Assembly (NCBI GenBank): GCA_905221605.1
Contig: CAJNDS010002216.1
Location: forward strand, 208,001 to 272,000
DNA: 64,000 nt
Origin: Symbiodinium natans
Taxonomy: Eukaryota > Sar > Dinophyceae > Suessiales > Symbiodiniaceae
Direction: 5' to 3'
A model generated the notes under the pieces. It was not told the DNA's origin. It worked only from the letters and a program-made list of their open reading frames with translations, and ran no database searches. How positions within the stretch are numbered: the first letter of the stretch is position 1; the number at the start of each line of letters is the position of its first letter. Positions 49,001-58,424 of this stretch are shown piece by piece. The translations under genes and the position numbers were made by a program.

Positions 49001-49964
49001 TTGATGTCAATGCCCGGTGCCTTTGCTGAACTTTGAACCCTAGCAAAGATTAAAATTTAACTGTTTCTTTGGAATTAAATACCAAAGTTTAAAAGCACAT
49101 TTCCAAGTATCCCTAAGGTGCGGCAAGGACTTCTCTGAGGGCATCAGGGCGTCGACACAGAGCAGCTATGTACGCTGCATTGCACCATCCGCCAGGGGCA
49201 GACATCACATCTGCGCCACGACGGACTGCTTCTATGATGCGGTCACAGTTGCTTTTGCTGCAAGCGTCATGCAACTCATCATTGAGCCTTTCCTGCGCTG
49301 CGTCAGCACTACGAGGAACCTTTCGGGCTGGCTGACCACTCGCTGATTTGAAGGCTCTCTTCGGTGGATCCATGAGCTCGATGGGCAGTGCTCTATGCAC
49401 TATAGCAACTCAGTAACTAGGATGACCCTGAATCCCTCTGAAAAATACTCCTGAAGATAATCCGCTTAAACCCAACTTACCCAACAAGGGAAAGTAGAAA
49501 TTCTCCCAAAGGCCTACCGAAGAAAGCTGCCTTCAGTTGGAGACCCTAAGCATTCTGTGCCTGAACTCAGAAACAACAACGCTCTCTTGATCATGCAGGC
49601 CATGACTGCGAAAGGACGACGTCATCATCGGCAGGTTCTGGATATGTGCACATCCACATCTACAGCACGCACCAGACGCAAAGACACACAGGCACAGAGA
49701 CAAGCAGACACGCAGACACACAGACACACAGTGACACACAGGCACGCAGACACATAGAGACACACAGAGACACACAGAGACACACAGAGACACACAGAGA
49801 CACAGACACACAGAGACACAGAGACACAGAGACACAGACACACACACACACACAGACATACCCACACATGTGTATATCATATATATATATATATATACAT
49901 ACACATATAAACGTATACAGTTTTAAGTATAAACATATTTGCATAAATATGAAAAACACATGTG

Positions 49965-49998
<34 letters not shown>

Positions 49999-52900
49999 CA
50001 AAGAGAGAAGAGGAGTGAGAGAAAAGAGAGAGAGAGTGAGAGAGTGAGAGAGTGAGAGAGTGAGACAGTGAGAGAGTGAGCGAGAGAGAGAGAGAGAGAG
50101 AGAAAGAGCAGGCAGCGCCTGCCTACAGAACAAAACCCTAAACCCTAAACCCTAAACCCTAAACCCTAAACCCTGTATGCGTACATGTATGTATAATATA
50201 ATGAATATCCGTATATGTATATATGTATCTACCCTCAGCTCCCATATACAGATGAAACCCGGAACGCCCTGTCAATCCGCGCCCACAGTGCGACAACTGG
50301 CTCCCCCCGCACCCCCCGGTAAAGAAACCCAAAAGCGCTCATCAATGCTTCTAAGCCCCGTATTTTCACCCCTCGACCCCTAACCCAAAACCGCGAACTC
50401 ATCAAGTGATCCACACAAACTTCCAGGGCTCAAGTATTGGGGCCTCAACCCTCAGCCCTAAACCCTAAACCCTGAACCCTCAACCCTCTACTATGGACGC
50501 CCCACTTGGTAGCCCAGCAACCCTTTTGGTCCGTTACTGTATAAGCAAACCCAAGAATGGAGCACAGGGTTTAGGGTTTAGGGTTTAGGGTTTAGGGTTT
50601 AGGGTTTAGGGTTTAGGGTACCACTGGCCTGCCAAGCCATGAAGGCTCACACTCCCGGCTCAAAAGTAAGGGAATTAGGTACCTTCTATTCGCCTATATA
50701 ACCCCCCTTACGGGGATCACATAGGGGCACCTCATTCCCAAACTAAAGTATGTATAGCAGGATGGGATATTATACCCTATAACCCCCTTAAAAAGGCCCT
50801 TCATAGGGTTGATTGTGGGCATGATAAGGCCTAAATAGCCCATCCTGGTAGTAAACCCTAAACCCTAAACCCTAAACCCTAAACCCTAAACCCTAAACTC
50901 TAAACCCTAAACCCTAAACCCTAACCCTAAACCCTAAACCCTAAACCCTAAACCCTAAACCCGACTCCTTGTTGCGTGTCTGCAAGGCTCGAAAAATGTT
51001 CGCACCGACCTTGGGATGCGATCGTTGGAAGGTGTTTAAGTTTTGGGGATACAGGGTTCAGGGTTTAGGGTCTAGGTTTAGGGTTTAGGGTTTAGGGTTC
51101 AGGGTTTAGGGTTTAGGGTTTGGGGTTTGGGGTTTGGGGTTTAGGGTTCAGGGTTTAGGGTCCAAAGCCTAACCCCTGAACCCTAGGCCCTGAACCCTAA
51201 ACGCTGAATCCCGGGATCCTCACACCCTGAACCCACCGCAAGACTCTGTCCATCCCCGAGCCCTTGAGACAGAAAACCCCTTAAACCCCCTTGCTGCCCC
51301 AGTAACCACAAGTCACTTCCCGGCCTCCACATAAACCCTTAGCCATAAGCACAGCGCTGGGGGTCCAGAGCTTCCGGACCCTAAACCCTGCACCCCAACA
51401 AAGCACACAGTGTCCAGCAGTCTACTTGCTTAAGAACCCCAAAAGAATTAGAAATCATAATCCCTATATTACCCTTGTACGGAAGAATATATATATATAT
51501 ATATATGTATACATATATAATTATATATATATATATATATATATACATTATATGTATATATATAGATATGTGTTTCTTTATTCTTGGGGGTTCTTAAGCA
51601 ACTAGTAGCGAATCCAGATACCCAGCAAGCCGAGCTCCGCGCCATGCTAACCACGTCGTGCCTCGGCCACACAGGGTGGTCCCCCTTTTTGGATCCCGTG
51701 ATTAGAATACGGCATCTAATGTTTAATGTTTAGGGTTTAGGGTTTAGGGTTTAGGGTTTAGGGTACCCCAAAAGGGATCATGCTTTTGACAACCACCCAC
51801 ATGCTTGTTGGCTTCGAGCTCCCGAGTTCACGTCCACTCCATCGGCTGTGGGGCTTAGATCTTCGGCTGTTCCCGCTTAGACTAACAGTCCTGACTAGGG
51901 ATTATAGTACCCCCCCCCCCCCCCATTATAATCCCATGAAAGACTGTTCGTATACCCTAAACCCTAAACCCTAAATATCCTCAGCGCTGTTCACTCGAGT
52001 TTCTCCAGCCTTCGCAATGTAGATCTTGGACAGGGCAGCTTGATTGATGACCCTAAACCCTAAACCCTAAACTCGCTAAGATACGGTCCCTTCTTGCGGT
52101 GCCCTGAATATAACCCTGTGGACAGTGGACCGTAAAAAAGGTACATCCCCCAAACCCTAAACCCTAAACCCTAATCTAGGGTTTAGGGTTTAGGGTTCAG
52201 GGTTTAGGGTTTAGGGTTTAGGGTTTAGGGTTTAGGGATGTTCCCCCTAATACTAACAGCCCTTAGTAAGGATTGTAAGAGGGGGTATAGTCCCTGTGCA
52301 GGACTGCTAGTATAAGGGTGAACATCCCAAGTCTTTTTTAGGGGTTCAGATGCCCGAGTCACATCAGGGCTTCGTTGAAGCAGTTGCGTGTGTTGTTGAC
52401 GTACCTGGCGCGACCAGCATTGGCAGGAGCAAAATGCAGGGTTTAGGGTTTAGGTTTAGGGTGTAGGGTTTAGGGTTTAGGGTTTAGGGTTTAGGGTTTA
52501 GGGTTTAGGGTTTAGGGTTTAGGGTTTAGGGTTTAGGGTTTAGGGTTTAGGGTTTAGGGTTTAGGGTTTAGGGTTTAGGGTTTAGGGTTTAGGGTTTAGG
52601 AGGGAGTGGAGCTGTAGGGATGCTGTAGGAGGGATGCTGCAGGGTTCGAAGACAGTCGTTGGCCTTTCCTGGGGCCAGACCTTTTCGGGTTTAGGGTTTA
52701 GGGTTTAGGGTTTAGGGTTTAGGGTTTAGCGTTTAGGGTTTAGGGTTTAGGACAACTTAGTGAAGCTGAGTGTATTGGTGCCCTATCCCAGTCTTAACTC
52801 CTAAACCCGACACCCTGAAACCCTGAAGCTCAGGAAAGCTCCAGACAAGTTCTGGACAGGATTCACAGGGTTTGGGCACGAAGGTTTTGGGCGTTTTGGA

Positions 52901-55900
52901 GCCCTGACACCTAGAAAGCCCAACAACCCTAAACCCTAAACCCTAAACCCACCCTAAACCCTAAACCCTAAACCCTAAACCCTAAACCCTAAACCCTAAA
53001 CCCTAAACCCTAAACCTGCAGCTCACCCAAAAAAGGATGGCGGGGCACTCCACGATCTCCAAGAGTGTCTGGCGCTTGGCCTCCTTCTCCTGGCTCACAA
53101 GGTAGGGGTTTACTAAAGTGTAGGGTTTAGGGTTTAGGGTTTAGGGTTTAGGGTTTAGGGTTTCGGGTTTAGGGTTTAGTACTATTTGGGAGGGGCAAGT
53201 ATAGGGTCCTTGATGTTCGTAAACTCCCAGGTCTCGGGGCTTCGGGATGTAAGAGATTTAGGGATCTAAGGGGTTTGGGACTAGGGGGGGTTGTTGTGGA
53301 CCAGGGCGTCTCTTAGGGGGGGACGAATCTCGCTCATAAGAAGGTCAATGCCTCAAGGGGCCCTCTCGTTTAGTACAACCCCCATCCAGAGGATGGCAGC
53401 TGAGTGCCTCAGCATAGCGGCAGGCGCAGTGGATGGTGTGCGGCGATCGTGCAGCTAATGGTGAAAAGGGGGGAGAGGCCCGCCCCTAAACGCTACACCC
53501 TAAACCCTGAACCCTGAACCCCAACCCTAAACCCTAAACCCTAAATCCTAAACCCGGCCTTCTGATTGTTGTCATTGTGAAAGTCAAAAACGACGGAGCA
53601 CACCTGAGGGTCAGATTGCTCGAGGGTTTCTTAGGGCAGTTCCATGGTGCCTTAGTATATACATGACCTGGTTGTTCCGGGGAATATCTTGACCCAAGAC
53701 CTCTGCACCACTGGCTGAAACCGCCAGAAAGACAGCGAGTCTACGCTCATCAGCTACGTGCTATGACGCAAGATCCCAGACGGCATAGCGCCAGACTCTA
53801 GACTCTGAACCCTACACCAACAGCACCCCTGGCCTCCATCTTCTTGCGGAAAAGGTCAGTGCGCTCCTGTGGCGGTGCCTGTGCAGATGGAAGTTGGGGG
53901 CACTGGGCCACCAAGCTAAGGCCCTGAGGGCCTAACAACCCGGGGCGCCAAACCTCAAAAGCCTCGGAGGCTCCCGAGAGCCCGAAGCCCTGACTACCCC
54001 GAACGACGAGCAACTCGTTGGGCCCAAAACTTGGGTCGAAAGACCCTGAACCCGAAATAGACTGCTTCCCAAATTTCCCTGAACCCTAAACCCTAAAAAC
54101 CCTAAACCCTAAAAACCCTAAACCCTAAACTCAAAAAACACCCTGAAGACTCCATGCCCTCGATTCCAGAAACGTTCCTCCGACAGGGAGTTGCTCTTGG
54201 CTTTCGGAGGCTGAGAAGGGTAACAGATCGAAATCAGGTCTCTATGGTGTAGGGGTGTTAGGGCAAAGTCATTTGAATCAACCTCCACGCATCACCTTGG
54301 AGCTGGTCCTCCGTAAGCTTTCCGTCAATCTCCACTTGAAAATGCAGGGTCTAGGGCTTAGAGAGATTCAGCCCTACATACACCCTAAACCCAAACCCTA
54401 AACCCTAAACCCTCAAACCTAAACCCTAAACCCTACCTCGCGAAGCTTCGGGATGGCCGCAAAGTTGGACGACCTGTGCCAGTTGCTGGGGGCTTTCGGG
54501 TTGGGAATTTTAGGGTTAGGGATTAGGGGTTAGGGTTTAGGGTTTAGGGTGTAGGGTGTAGGGTTTAGGGTTTAGGGTTTAGGGTTAGGGCTTAGGGCTT
54601 AGGGCTTAGGGTTTAGGGCTTCGGGCTTAGGGCTTAGGGCTTAGGGCTTAGGGCTTAGGGTTCAGGGTTCAGGGTTTAGGGTTTAGGGTTAAGGGTTTAG
54701 GGTTAGCAGGATCCGCTACGCTAGGCCCTGAGCAGTCCCCTAAACCCGAAACCCTTTTTGTGTTGAGTATTTATCCTCGGGTTTAGGGTTTAGGGTCTTG
54801 GATCCTTAGCCCTAAACCCGAAAATCAGGCTCCGCAGGTTTTGGGCCTGTTGTTGGGGAGGCCCCAGAGTACAATCCTTGTTACGCGCCCCGATTCCGCC
54901 CTAGAACTCCATAATCCAAGGCACCATGGCTACCGCCCGCCCCTCAACCCTAAACGCGGAACCCTAAACTGGAATCATATATCACTAGGTTGCCCCATAA
55001 AACATCAGAAAACCCTCTGAAGAATATTCCTGGATATGATCTTCTTGGCCTACCTAGATCATAGCACTATACATGGGCCCTCTAGGCTCCAGAACCCCGC
55101 TTGAGGCTTCGGCTCCGTCGCCGGCTTTGCCGTTGCCGCCCGGCTTCCGTTCGAATTTGTAGGTGTGGCCTGTCATGCGGTTTGGTAACCCTAAACCCTA
55201 AACCCTAAACCCTAAACCCTAAACCCTAAACCCTAAACCCCTGCATGTCATGCACCCCTGCACTGCTGCACTGCTGGAGGGATCCGGCTTCTTCTGTCTG
55301 CTAAGCCCCATGCAAAAGCCCTAAACCCTAAGTGCCCTGAGAGCATCATCAGCTTCCTAAACCCTACACCCTAAACCCAAAATCCTAGACCACAACCCCC
55401 AAACTCTAGACCCTGAACTTCTCTTCACACAAAAGCCCTAAGGGTCCATGTACCTAATTCTTTTATGCTTGGGCCTGAAAGTACCTCCTATACAGGGACT
55501 TTAGGGCCCGAGTGGATAGTAACGAGGTACATGGACCCTTCGGAAAGATCACAAAAACACACTCTCTGTTCGGTTTGCCTAAACCCTAAAACCTAAACCC
55601 TAAACCCTAAACCCTAAACCCTAAACCCTAAACCCTAAACCCTAGTTTAAAAAAGTCCCAGGAAAACACTCTTTTGGGTTTGCCTTGCTCTTGGCAGCTG
55701 GATCTGAGCCGCTTCCACTGCTGTTGCCTTGAGCGCACAGATGAGCCCGCAGGCCCAAGGGGCTCACTGGGGTTTAGGGTTTGGGGTTTAGGGTTTAGGG
55801 TGTAGGGTTTAGGGTTTGGGGTTTAGGGTTTAGGGTTTAGGGTTTAGGGTTCAGGGTGCTTACTTCGGCTACACACGTGGCTTGGGCTTCTGCGGCTTAG

Positions 55901-57978
55901 GAGCTGGGGCTTTTTTCTTGCTCTTGACACCTACTCGCCCCAACGCGAACCAGAATCTCAGCCCTGCAATGCTGGTCTGGGGATTGGGGTTTAGGGGTTT
56001 AGGGGTTTAGGGGTTTAGGGGTTTAGGGGTTTAGGGGTTTAGGGGTTTAGGGGTTTAGGGGTTTAGGGGTTTAGGGGTTTAGGGTTTAGGGCTTTAGGGG
56101 TTTAGGGGTTTAGGGGTCTAGGGGTCTTGGGGTTTTGGGGTTTTGGGGTTTTGGGGTTTTGGGGTTTAGGGGTTTTGGGGTTTAGGGGTTTAGGGGTTTA
56201 GGGGTTTAGGGGTTTAGGGGTTTAGGGGTTTAGGAATTTGGGCTCAGGGTGCATGGGAATGTAGCGTGTAGTCGGAGTTTTCTCAGCCTTCCCTCCCGCG
56301 AAAACCTGGAACTTGCCCAGCTCCTGCCGAGGTGCTGCTGCCACTACCGGTGGCTCCGGTCCGGGTGGCTGAGGTCTTCTTGTCATCGTTGCCTGAGCCA
56401 TCAGAGTAGCGACCCCCAAAACCTTAGGGTTTAGGCTTTAGGGTTTAGGGTTTAAGGCCGGAATCCCAAACCTTAAGTCCTGCAAACCCTACATGCTGAA
56501 CACTGGCATGGTCCTTTCAGGGCTTGTCTAGGTTTAAGGTTTCCGGTCTAGCCCGGGAATCCCGAGCAAGAATGAAAGTCTTCATTCAAGGTACCAGGTA
56601 CCCTTTCGAAAGCCCAAACCCCAAACCCCAAACCCCAAACCCCAAACCCCAAACCAAACCCTAGCCTACTTAATCCCTTACAGGCCACAAGCACATAACC
56701 ATACCAGTCTTCGAACACCCTCCCAAATCCTGAACTTCCCTTATAAAGCCTATTCCCCATTGCCCTAGACCCACCTAAAGCTCGTGTCCGTTTAGCGACT
56801 AGCGACTGACACGCGATGTCTAGCCTTTCTTTCCCACCAAAGCACTCCCTCGCATGACACACCATGAACCTTAAATCCTGAACCCTAAGCACCCCAAATC
56901 CCGAGCCCTAAACTGACTGACCCTACAAAGTAAAGATAAGGGAAGGAAGGTTGCATCAAGTACTCAGCAAGAAGCAGGGCTCCGGCTTTGGGGTTCAAGG
57001 TTCCTGCTGCTCTTGGTCTGAGACTGGTGGCCGTACCCCCAATAAGGGGAGGTTTGGGGCGACCCTCCCATCCTAAGGCTCTTGCCGAACATACGCCTCG
57101 AAGTCCAATGCCCTAAACCCCTAAACCCGAAAGAAGCCCTGTCCCTAAACCCTAAACCCGAAACCCTCAACCCTAAACCCTAAACCCACCTAAGGCCCTA
57201 CCTAAGGCCCTAGACTCCCCAGACGCGCAAGAAGCCCTGCTCCAAAAGCCATCTGCCGTGAAGGGCTCTGGTCAACACCATCTTTCGGGATGTTCCCACA
57301 GTACTTAAATAGCGGTTCCAATCGGGGGTTTAGGGTTTAGGGTTTAAGGTTTATAGGGTAATCCTTATAAAGGACTGTTAGTACAAGGGGGAAACATCCC
57401 AAACCATCTTCTTCTTCCCCCTGCTTTGAGATCGCCCTGCCGCGCTGCTTCAAGATCGCCCGTCAGAAGCAACCCGTGAACGGCAAGTTCCCGTGCGCGC
57501 ACCGTGCGCACGCCGTTTCCCCACACGCCCAGAAACCCTGCACACCCTAGAAGCCCTGGAAACCCGTAGTAAAGCCAATAAACCCTGTAAACATCCTATG
57601 AACATAACACCCCTAGAAAGAGAAACCCTGCACACCCTATAAGCCCTGGAAACCCGTAGTAAAGCCAATAAACCCTGTAAACATCCTATGAACATAACAC
57701 CCCTAGAAAGCCATGTGCCCTACACCCTTTGTGCGCTAGACTCTCGGTAAAGCCCTGTAAGCCACGGCTATTCCTAAAGTTCCTAAAGCACTCTAAACCC
57801 CATGAAGCCCTATATGAAGAATAGATACTTGAAACCCTAAACCCTCAACCCTAAACCCCAAACCCTCAACCGAAACCCTAAACCCGAACCCCAAACACCC
57901 GAAACACCCTAACACCCGGAACAAGAACGGTATGAGGCCCTGGCCCATTCGGCGCTTCACGGTCTGAATCAGCTTCAT
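34860..57978 (-). CDS. PP2A regulatory subunit B56 (B'), copy 2, 30 exons
   Basis: Second tandem copy of the B56 gene, in the same orientation as copy 1, with about 1.8 kb between the stop of this copy (34860) and the start of copy 1. Thirty islands join in frame to 1467 nt, 488 residues plus stop. Exon order and lengths match copy 1 exactly except that the last coding exon is undivided. Every intron can be read with a GC (18), GA (7) or GT (4) donor and an AG|G acceptor. Two introns are enlarged by whole genes: 44513-47987 holds the repeat-protein gene and 48015-50967 holds the ankyrin-like gene. As in copy 1, an AG|G acceptor lies 18 nt before the chosen ATG, so an upstream exon is likely. 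No frameshift or premature stop was seen in the joined frame, so this copy looks functional, though expression cannot be judged. Confidence 0.85.
37423..37562. mobile_element. Family B element with a poly-C/A tract
   Basis: ACCCAAGAGTAGCCTAGGAA at the left, GGGCCTACTCTGGATCCTAG at the right; the internal GGATCCTAAACC is extended by a C-run and A-run. Confidence 0.6.
37985..38093. mobile_element. Family D palindromic element
   Basis: Arms GTAGCCCAGTAACCACATT and GGTACCACTGGGCTAC, interior AATAAGGGCACCC and TTGGTTACTTTATGAGG. Relatives: 11398-11530, 15608-15770, 25903-26005, 32686-32784, 50499-50645, and the intron at 9889. Confidence 0.65.
39846..40044. mobile_element. Family F element with telomere-like repeats inserted
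   Basis: Ends TACTACTATTTGCCGAAA and TTCAGCAAATAGTACG; the interior shares ATCCCTATATTGCCCTTATA with other copies and holds several CCCTAAA units near its left arm. Confidence 0.6.
40493..40590 (-). repeat. CCCTAAA array
   Basis: About 14 perfect units to the left of B56 copy 2 exon 22. Confidence 0.95.
40930..43571 (-). CDS. B56 copy 2, exons 15-21
   Basis: 15) 43571-43512 [20 protein letters not shown]; 16) 42842-42794 [16 protein letters not shown]; 17) 42664-42606 [19 protein letters not shown]; 18) 42522-42453, starts [19 protein letters not shown]; 19) 42204-42137, starts [15 protein letters not shown]; 20) 41541-41479, starts [20 protein letters not shown]; 21) 40980-40930 [17 protein letters not shown]. 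The intron between exons 17 and 18 is only 83 bp, the shortest in either copy. Donors are GC except GA after exon 20. Confidence 0.88.
42978..43012 (+). repeat. Poly-C tract
   Basis: Uninterrupted C-run of about 34 bases in the intron between B56 copy 2 exons 15 and 16. Confidence 0.9.
43091..43124 (-). pseudogene. Duplicated fragment of B56 exon 15
   Basis: A 34-nt stretch about 400 bp downstream of exon 15 of copy 2 repeats the 3' part of that exon with its donor, reading [10 protein letters not shown] followed by GC. It differs at one base from the intact exon (TGT for TTT). The upstream half of the exon is missing; an AAG trinucleotide and telomere-like repeats abut it. It lies in the intron between exons 15 and 16 and would change the frame of reference if spliced in, so it is probably a dead partial exon duplication. 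Confidence 0.65.
43224..43400 (-). repeat. Nonamer array CCCTATAAA
   Basis: About 18 units of the 9-mer CCCTATAAA. Read on the minus strand they give a Gly-Phe-Ile repeat ORF that is not a gene. Confidence 0.9.
43800..52404 (-). CDS. B56 copy 2, exons 9-14 (spread around two nested genes)
   Basis: 9) 52404-52363 [13 protein letters not shown]; 10) 51661-51643, 19-nt micro-exon, HDVVSM; 11) 51009-50968 [14 protein letters not shown]; 12) 48014-47988 DPLAFSDPE; 13) 44512-44478 [11 protein letters not shown]; 14) 43860-43800 [20 protein letters not shown]. Exon 14 differs from its copy 1 partner at seven positions, all synonymous. Between exons 11 and 12 lies the ankyrin-like gene, and between 12 and 13 the repeat-protein gene, both on the same strand. 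Donors: GT after 9, GA after 11 and 12, GC after 10, 13 and 14. Confidence 0.8.
44733..44880. mobile_element. Family G palindrome with duplicated arms
   Basis: TTGGTAGGGAATGAGGGAAT at the left, CTCATTCCCTACTATTCC at the right, and two internal rounds of TACCCTATATAATCCCT...GGGATATAGGGTA. Related to 19110-19205, 50672-50746 and an end at 62560. Confidence 0.6.
45348..47211 (-). CDS. OPR/HPR-like repeat protein, probably plastid-targeted RNA-binding protein
   Basis: Two exons, 47211-46060 and 45959-45348, joined across a 100-bp introner, give 587 residues. The first ATG in the open frame was used. Residues about 8-26 form a hydrophobic signal segment ([19 protein letters not shown]), followed by a basic stretch beginning SHVGFAG, the pattern of bipartite plastid leaders in dinoflagellates. 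Residues from about 180 on are ten tandem 40-residue repeats, consensus [18 protein letters not shown] then [20 protein letters not shown]. Such LWAxAKL helical repeats are typical of octotricopeptide/heptatricopeptide organelle RNA-binding proteins, a large family in dinoflagellates. No RAP domain is seen at the C-terminus. Splicing as GA...AG joins repeat 6 exactly (VPSIAE|HIPRK); the GT two codons further on would break the frame. The gene lies inside the intron between exons 12 and 13 of B56 copy 2. Confidence 0.8.
45960..46059 (-). mobile_element. Introner, family A, forming an intron in the repeat-protein gene
   Basis: A 100-bp intron with inverted ends (GGCCCTT on one side, AAGGGCC on the other). 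Host sequence GAG is present at both ends. Removal of the element with one GAG gives GCA|GAG CAC in frame, so the intron reads GA...AG. The same element family occurs at 2132, 10703, 27815, 49417, 55010 and 58475. Confidence 0.85.
47612..47745. mobile_element. Family O repeat
   Basis: TATAGGGGCCTGAATGG, TTAGAATAGGGCTTTGGGGG and TTCATTCGACCCCCC; the same family as 24896-25030. Confidence 0.45.
48059..48220 (-). repeat. CCCTAAA array with variants
   Basis: Over 20 units including CCCGAAA, CCATAAA and a 6-bp CCCTAA form. Confidence 0.9.
48368..48482. mobile_element. Family B palindromic element
   Basis: AGAACCAGGAGTAACCTAGG to GGGCCTACTCCCGGTCCC, in the B56 copy 2 intron upstream of exon 12. 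Confidence 0.55.
48664..49373 (-). CDS. Ankyrin-repeat-like protein, two exons
   Basis: Exons 49373-49122 and 49020-48664 join in frame to 202 residues across a 101-bp introner with GC donor and AG acceptor. The start is the first ATG ([12 protein letters not shown]); an introner copy lies just upstream (49417-49521), possibly in the 5' UTR. The region from about residue 35 shows ankyrin-like helices: [77 protein letters not shown]. The join restores VLAAPGIDIN, a normal ankyrin loop. The N-terminus is basic and unstructured. The partner or pathway cannot be told. It is nested in the intron between exons 11 and 12 of B56 copy 2, on the same strand. Confidence 0.75.
49021..49121 (-). mobile_element. 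Introner, family I, as a GC-AG intron in the ankyrin-like gene
   Basis: A 101-bp relative of the 10285 and 62908 elements. GCACC stands on both sides: donor GCACCTTAGGG, acceptor CAAAG|GCACC. Removing one repeat copy with the element restores the frame. Confidence 0.85.
49417..49521. mobile_element. Family A element upstream of the ankyrin-like gene
   Basis: CTAGGATGACCC to AAAGGCCTACCGAAG, the same layout as the intron at 45960. It may be a 5' UTR intron. Confidence 0.6.
49675..50106 (+). repeat. ACAGAG, AT and GAGA microsatellite cluster
   Basis: ACACAGAGAC units to about 49850, TATACA units at 49876-49980, then GAGA tracts to 50106. Confidence 0.9.
50499..50645. mobile_element. Family D element filled with TTTAGGG repeats
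   Basis: GGTAGCCCAGCAACCC at the left and GTACCACTGGCCTGCCAAG at the right enclose a run of TTTAGGG units. Confidence 0.5.
50755..50852. mobile_element. Family N palindromic element
   Basis: Arms CAGGATGGGATATTA and TAAATAGCCCATCCTG; related to the element broken by family A at 58.4 kb. Confidence 0.5.
51417..51610. mobile_element. Family F element with an AT microsatellite inside
   Basis: Arms CTACTTGCTTAAGAACCCC and GGGGGTTCTTAAGCAACTAG; the centre carries a TA/TATG tract at 51487-51570. It lies in the intron between B56 copy 2 exons 10 and 11 side of the locus, immediately left of exon 10. Confidence 0.6.
52236..52331. mobile_element. Family H palindromic element
   Basis: Arms GGGATGTTCCCCCTAATACT and AGTATAAGGGTGAACATCCC. 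Half copies at 57355-57400 and 61328-61371, and a diverged copy at 51866-51945. Confidence 0.6.
52437..52600 (+). repeat. TTTAGGG array
   Basis: About 23 units, mostly perfect, beginning about 33 bp from B56 copy 2 exon 9. Confidence 0.95.
52921..53018 (-). repeat. CCCTAAA array
   Basis: About 13 units to the left of B56 copy 2 exon 8, facing the opposite way to the array at 52437. Confidence 0.95.
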
Positions 57979-57995
57979 CAGGGTGGAACTGAAAC
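53049..57995 (-). CDS. B56 copy 2, exons 1-8
   Basis: 1) 57978-57945 [11 protein letters not shown] (acceptor before 57995); 2) 56392-56324, Ser/Thr/Gly-rich, NDDKKTS; 3) 55727-55684 [14 protein letters not shown]; 4) 55169-55114 [18 protein letters not shown]; 5) 54473-54437 [12 protein letters not shown]; 6) 53878-53834 [15 protein letters not shown]; 7) 53603-53559 [15 protein letters not shown]; 8) 53089-53049 [13 protein letters not shown]. Donors: GC after 1, 3, 4, 6 and 7; GA after 2; GT after 5 and 8. Exon 5 ends GAG|GT here but GAG|GC in copy 1, so the donor dinucleotide has changed since duplication. Confidence 0.8.
55010..55065. mobile_element. Degenerate family A fragment
   Basis: Keeps the internal part AAAACCCTCTGAAGAATATT and the end GGCCTACCTAG; the left end is missing. 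Confidence 0.45.
55438..55541. mobile_element. Family C palindromic element
   Basis: A second copy of the element nested at 27871: CCTAAGGGTCCATGTACC at the left, GGTACATGGACCCTTCGG at the right, inner arms CTTGGGCC and GGCCCGAG. Confidence 0.7.
55983..56235 (+). repeat. Variant octamer array TTTAGGGG
   Basis: About 30 units of TTTAGGGG with an inner block of TTTTGGGG, different from the heptamer elsewhere. Confidence 0.9.
57531..57710 (+). repeat. Two tandem copies of a 90-bp unit
   Basis: AGAAACCCTGCACACCCTA...ACACCCCTAGAAAG at 57531-57620 is repeated at 57621-57710 almost without change, so the duplication is recent. Confidence 0.8.
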
Positions 57996-58424
57996 CTACG
58001 GCTTTCGGGAGGTTTAGGGTTTAGGGTTTAGGGTTTAGGGTTTAGGGTTTAGGGTTTAGGGTTTAGGGTTTTAGGGTTCAATTGGGGGGGGCTTTAGGAA
58101 ATTTCGAGCATCTTTGGGGCTTCAGAATAATTGGGGGGGTTTAGGGTTAACTTTAAGTTTGAGGGGAACTTCGGGGCTGTAGGGTTCTTTTCGGGGCTTC
58201 AGGGTTATGCAGGGGCTTTCGGGTTCTTTAAGGGCTTCAAGGTAATTTAAGGGTGTTAGGGTTCTCTCTCTATGTAGGGTAAATTAGGGGCTTTAGGGAG
58301 TTGGTCCTTAGGGGATGTAGAGTTGCGGGAGCGTAGGCTTGAGGGGGTGTATAAGGGCCCCAACGAACAGACCTTCAGGGAAAGAGGCCTCCAAGCTAAA
58401 GTTTCCGAGGGTTGTCAGGGTCCG

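Noticed and set aside
49533-50133. Long ORFs in both strands at 49.5-50.1 kb
   Set aside because: They are translations of ACAGAG, TATA and GAGA microsatellites.
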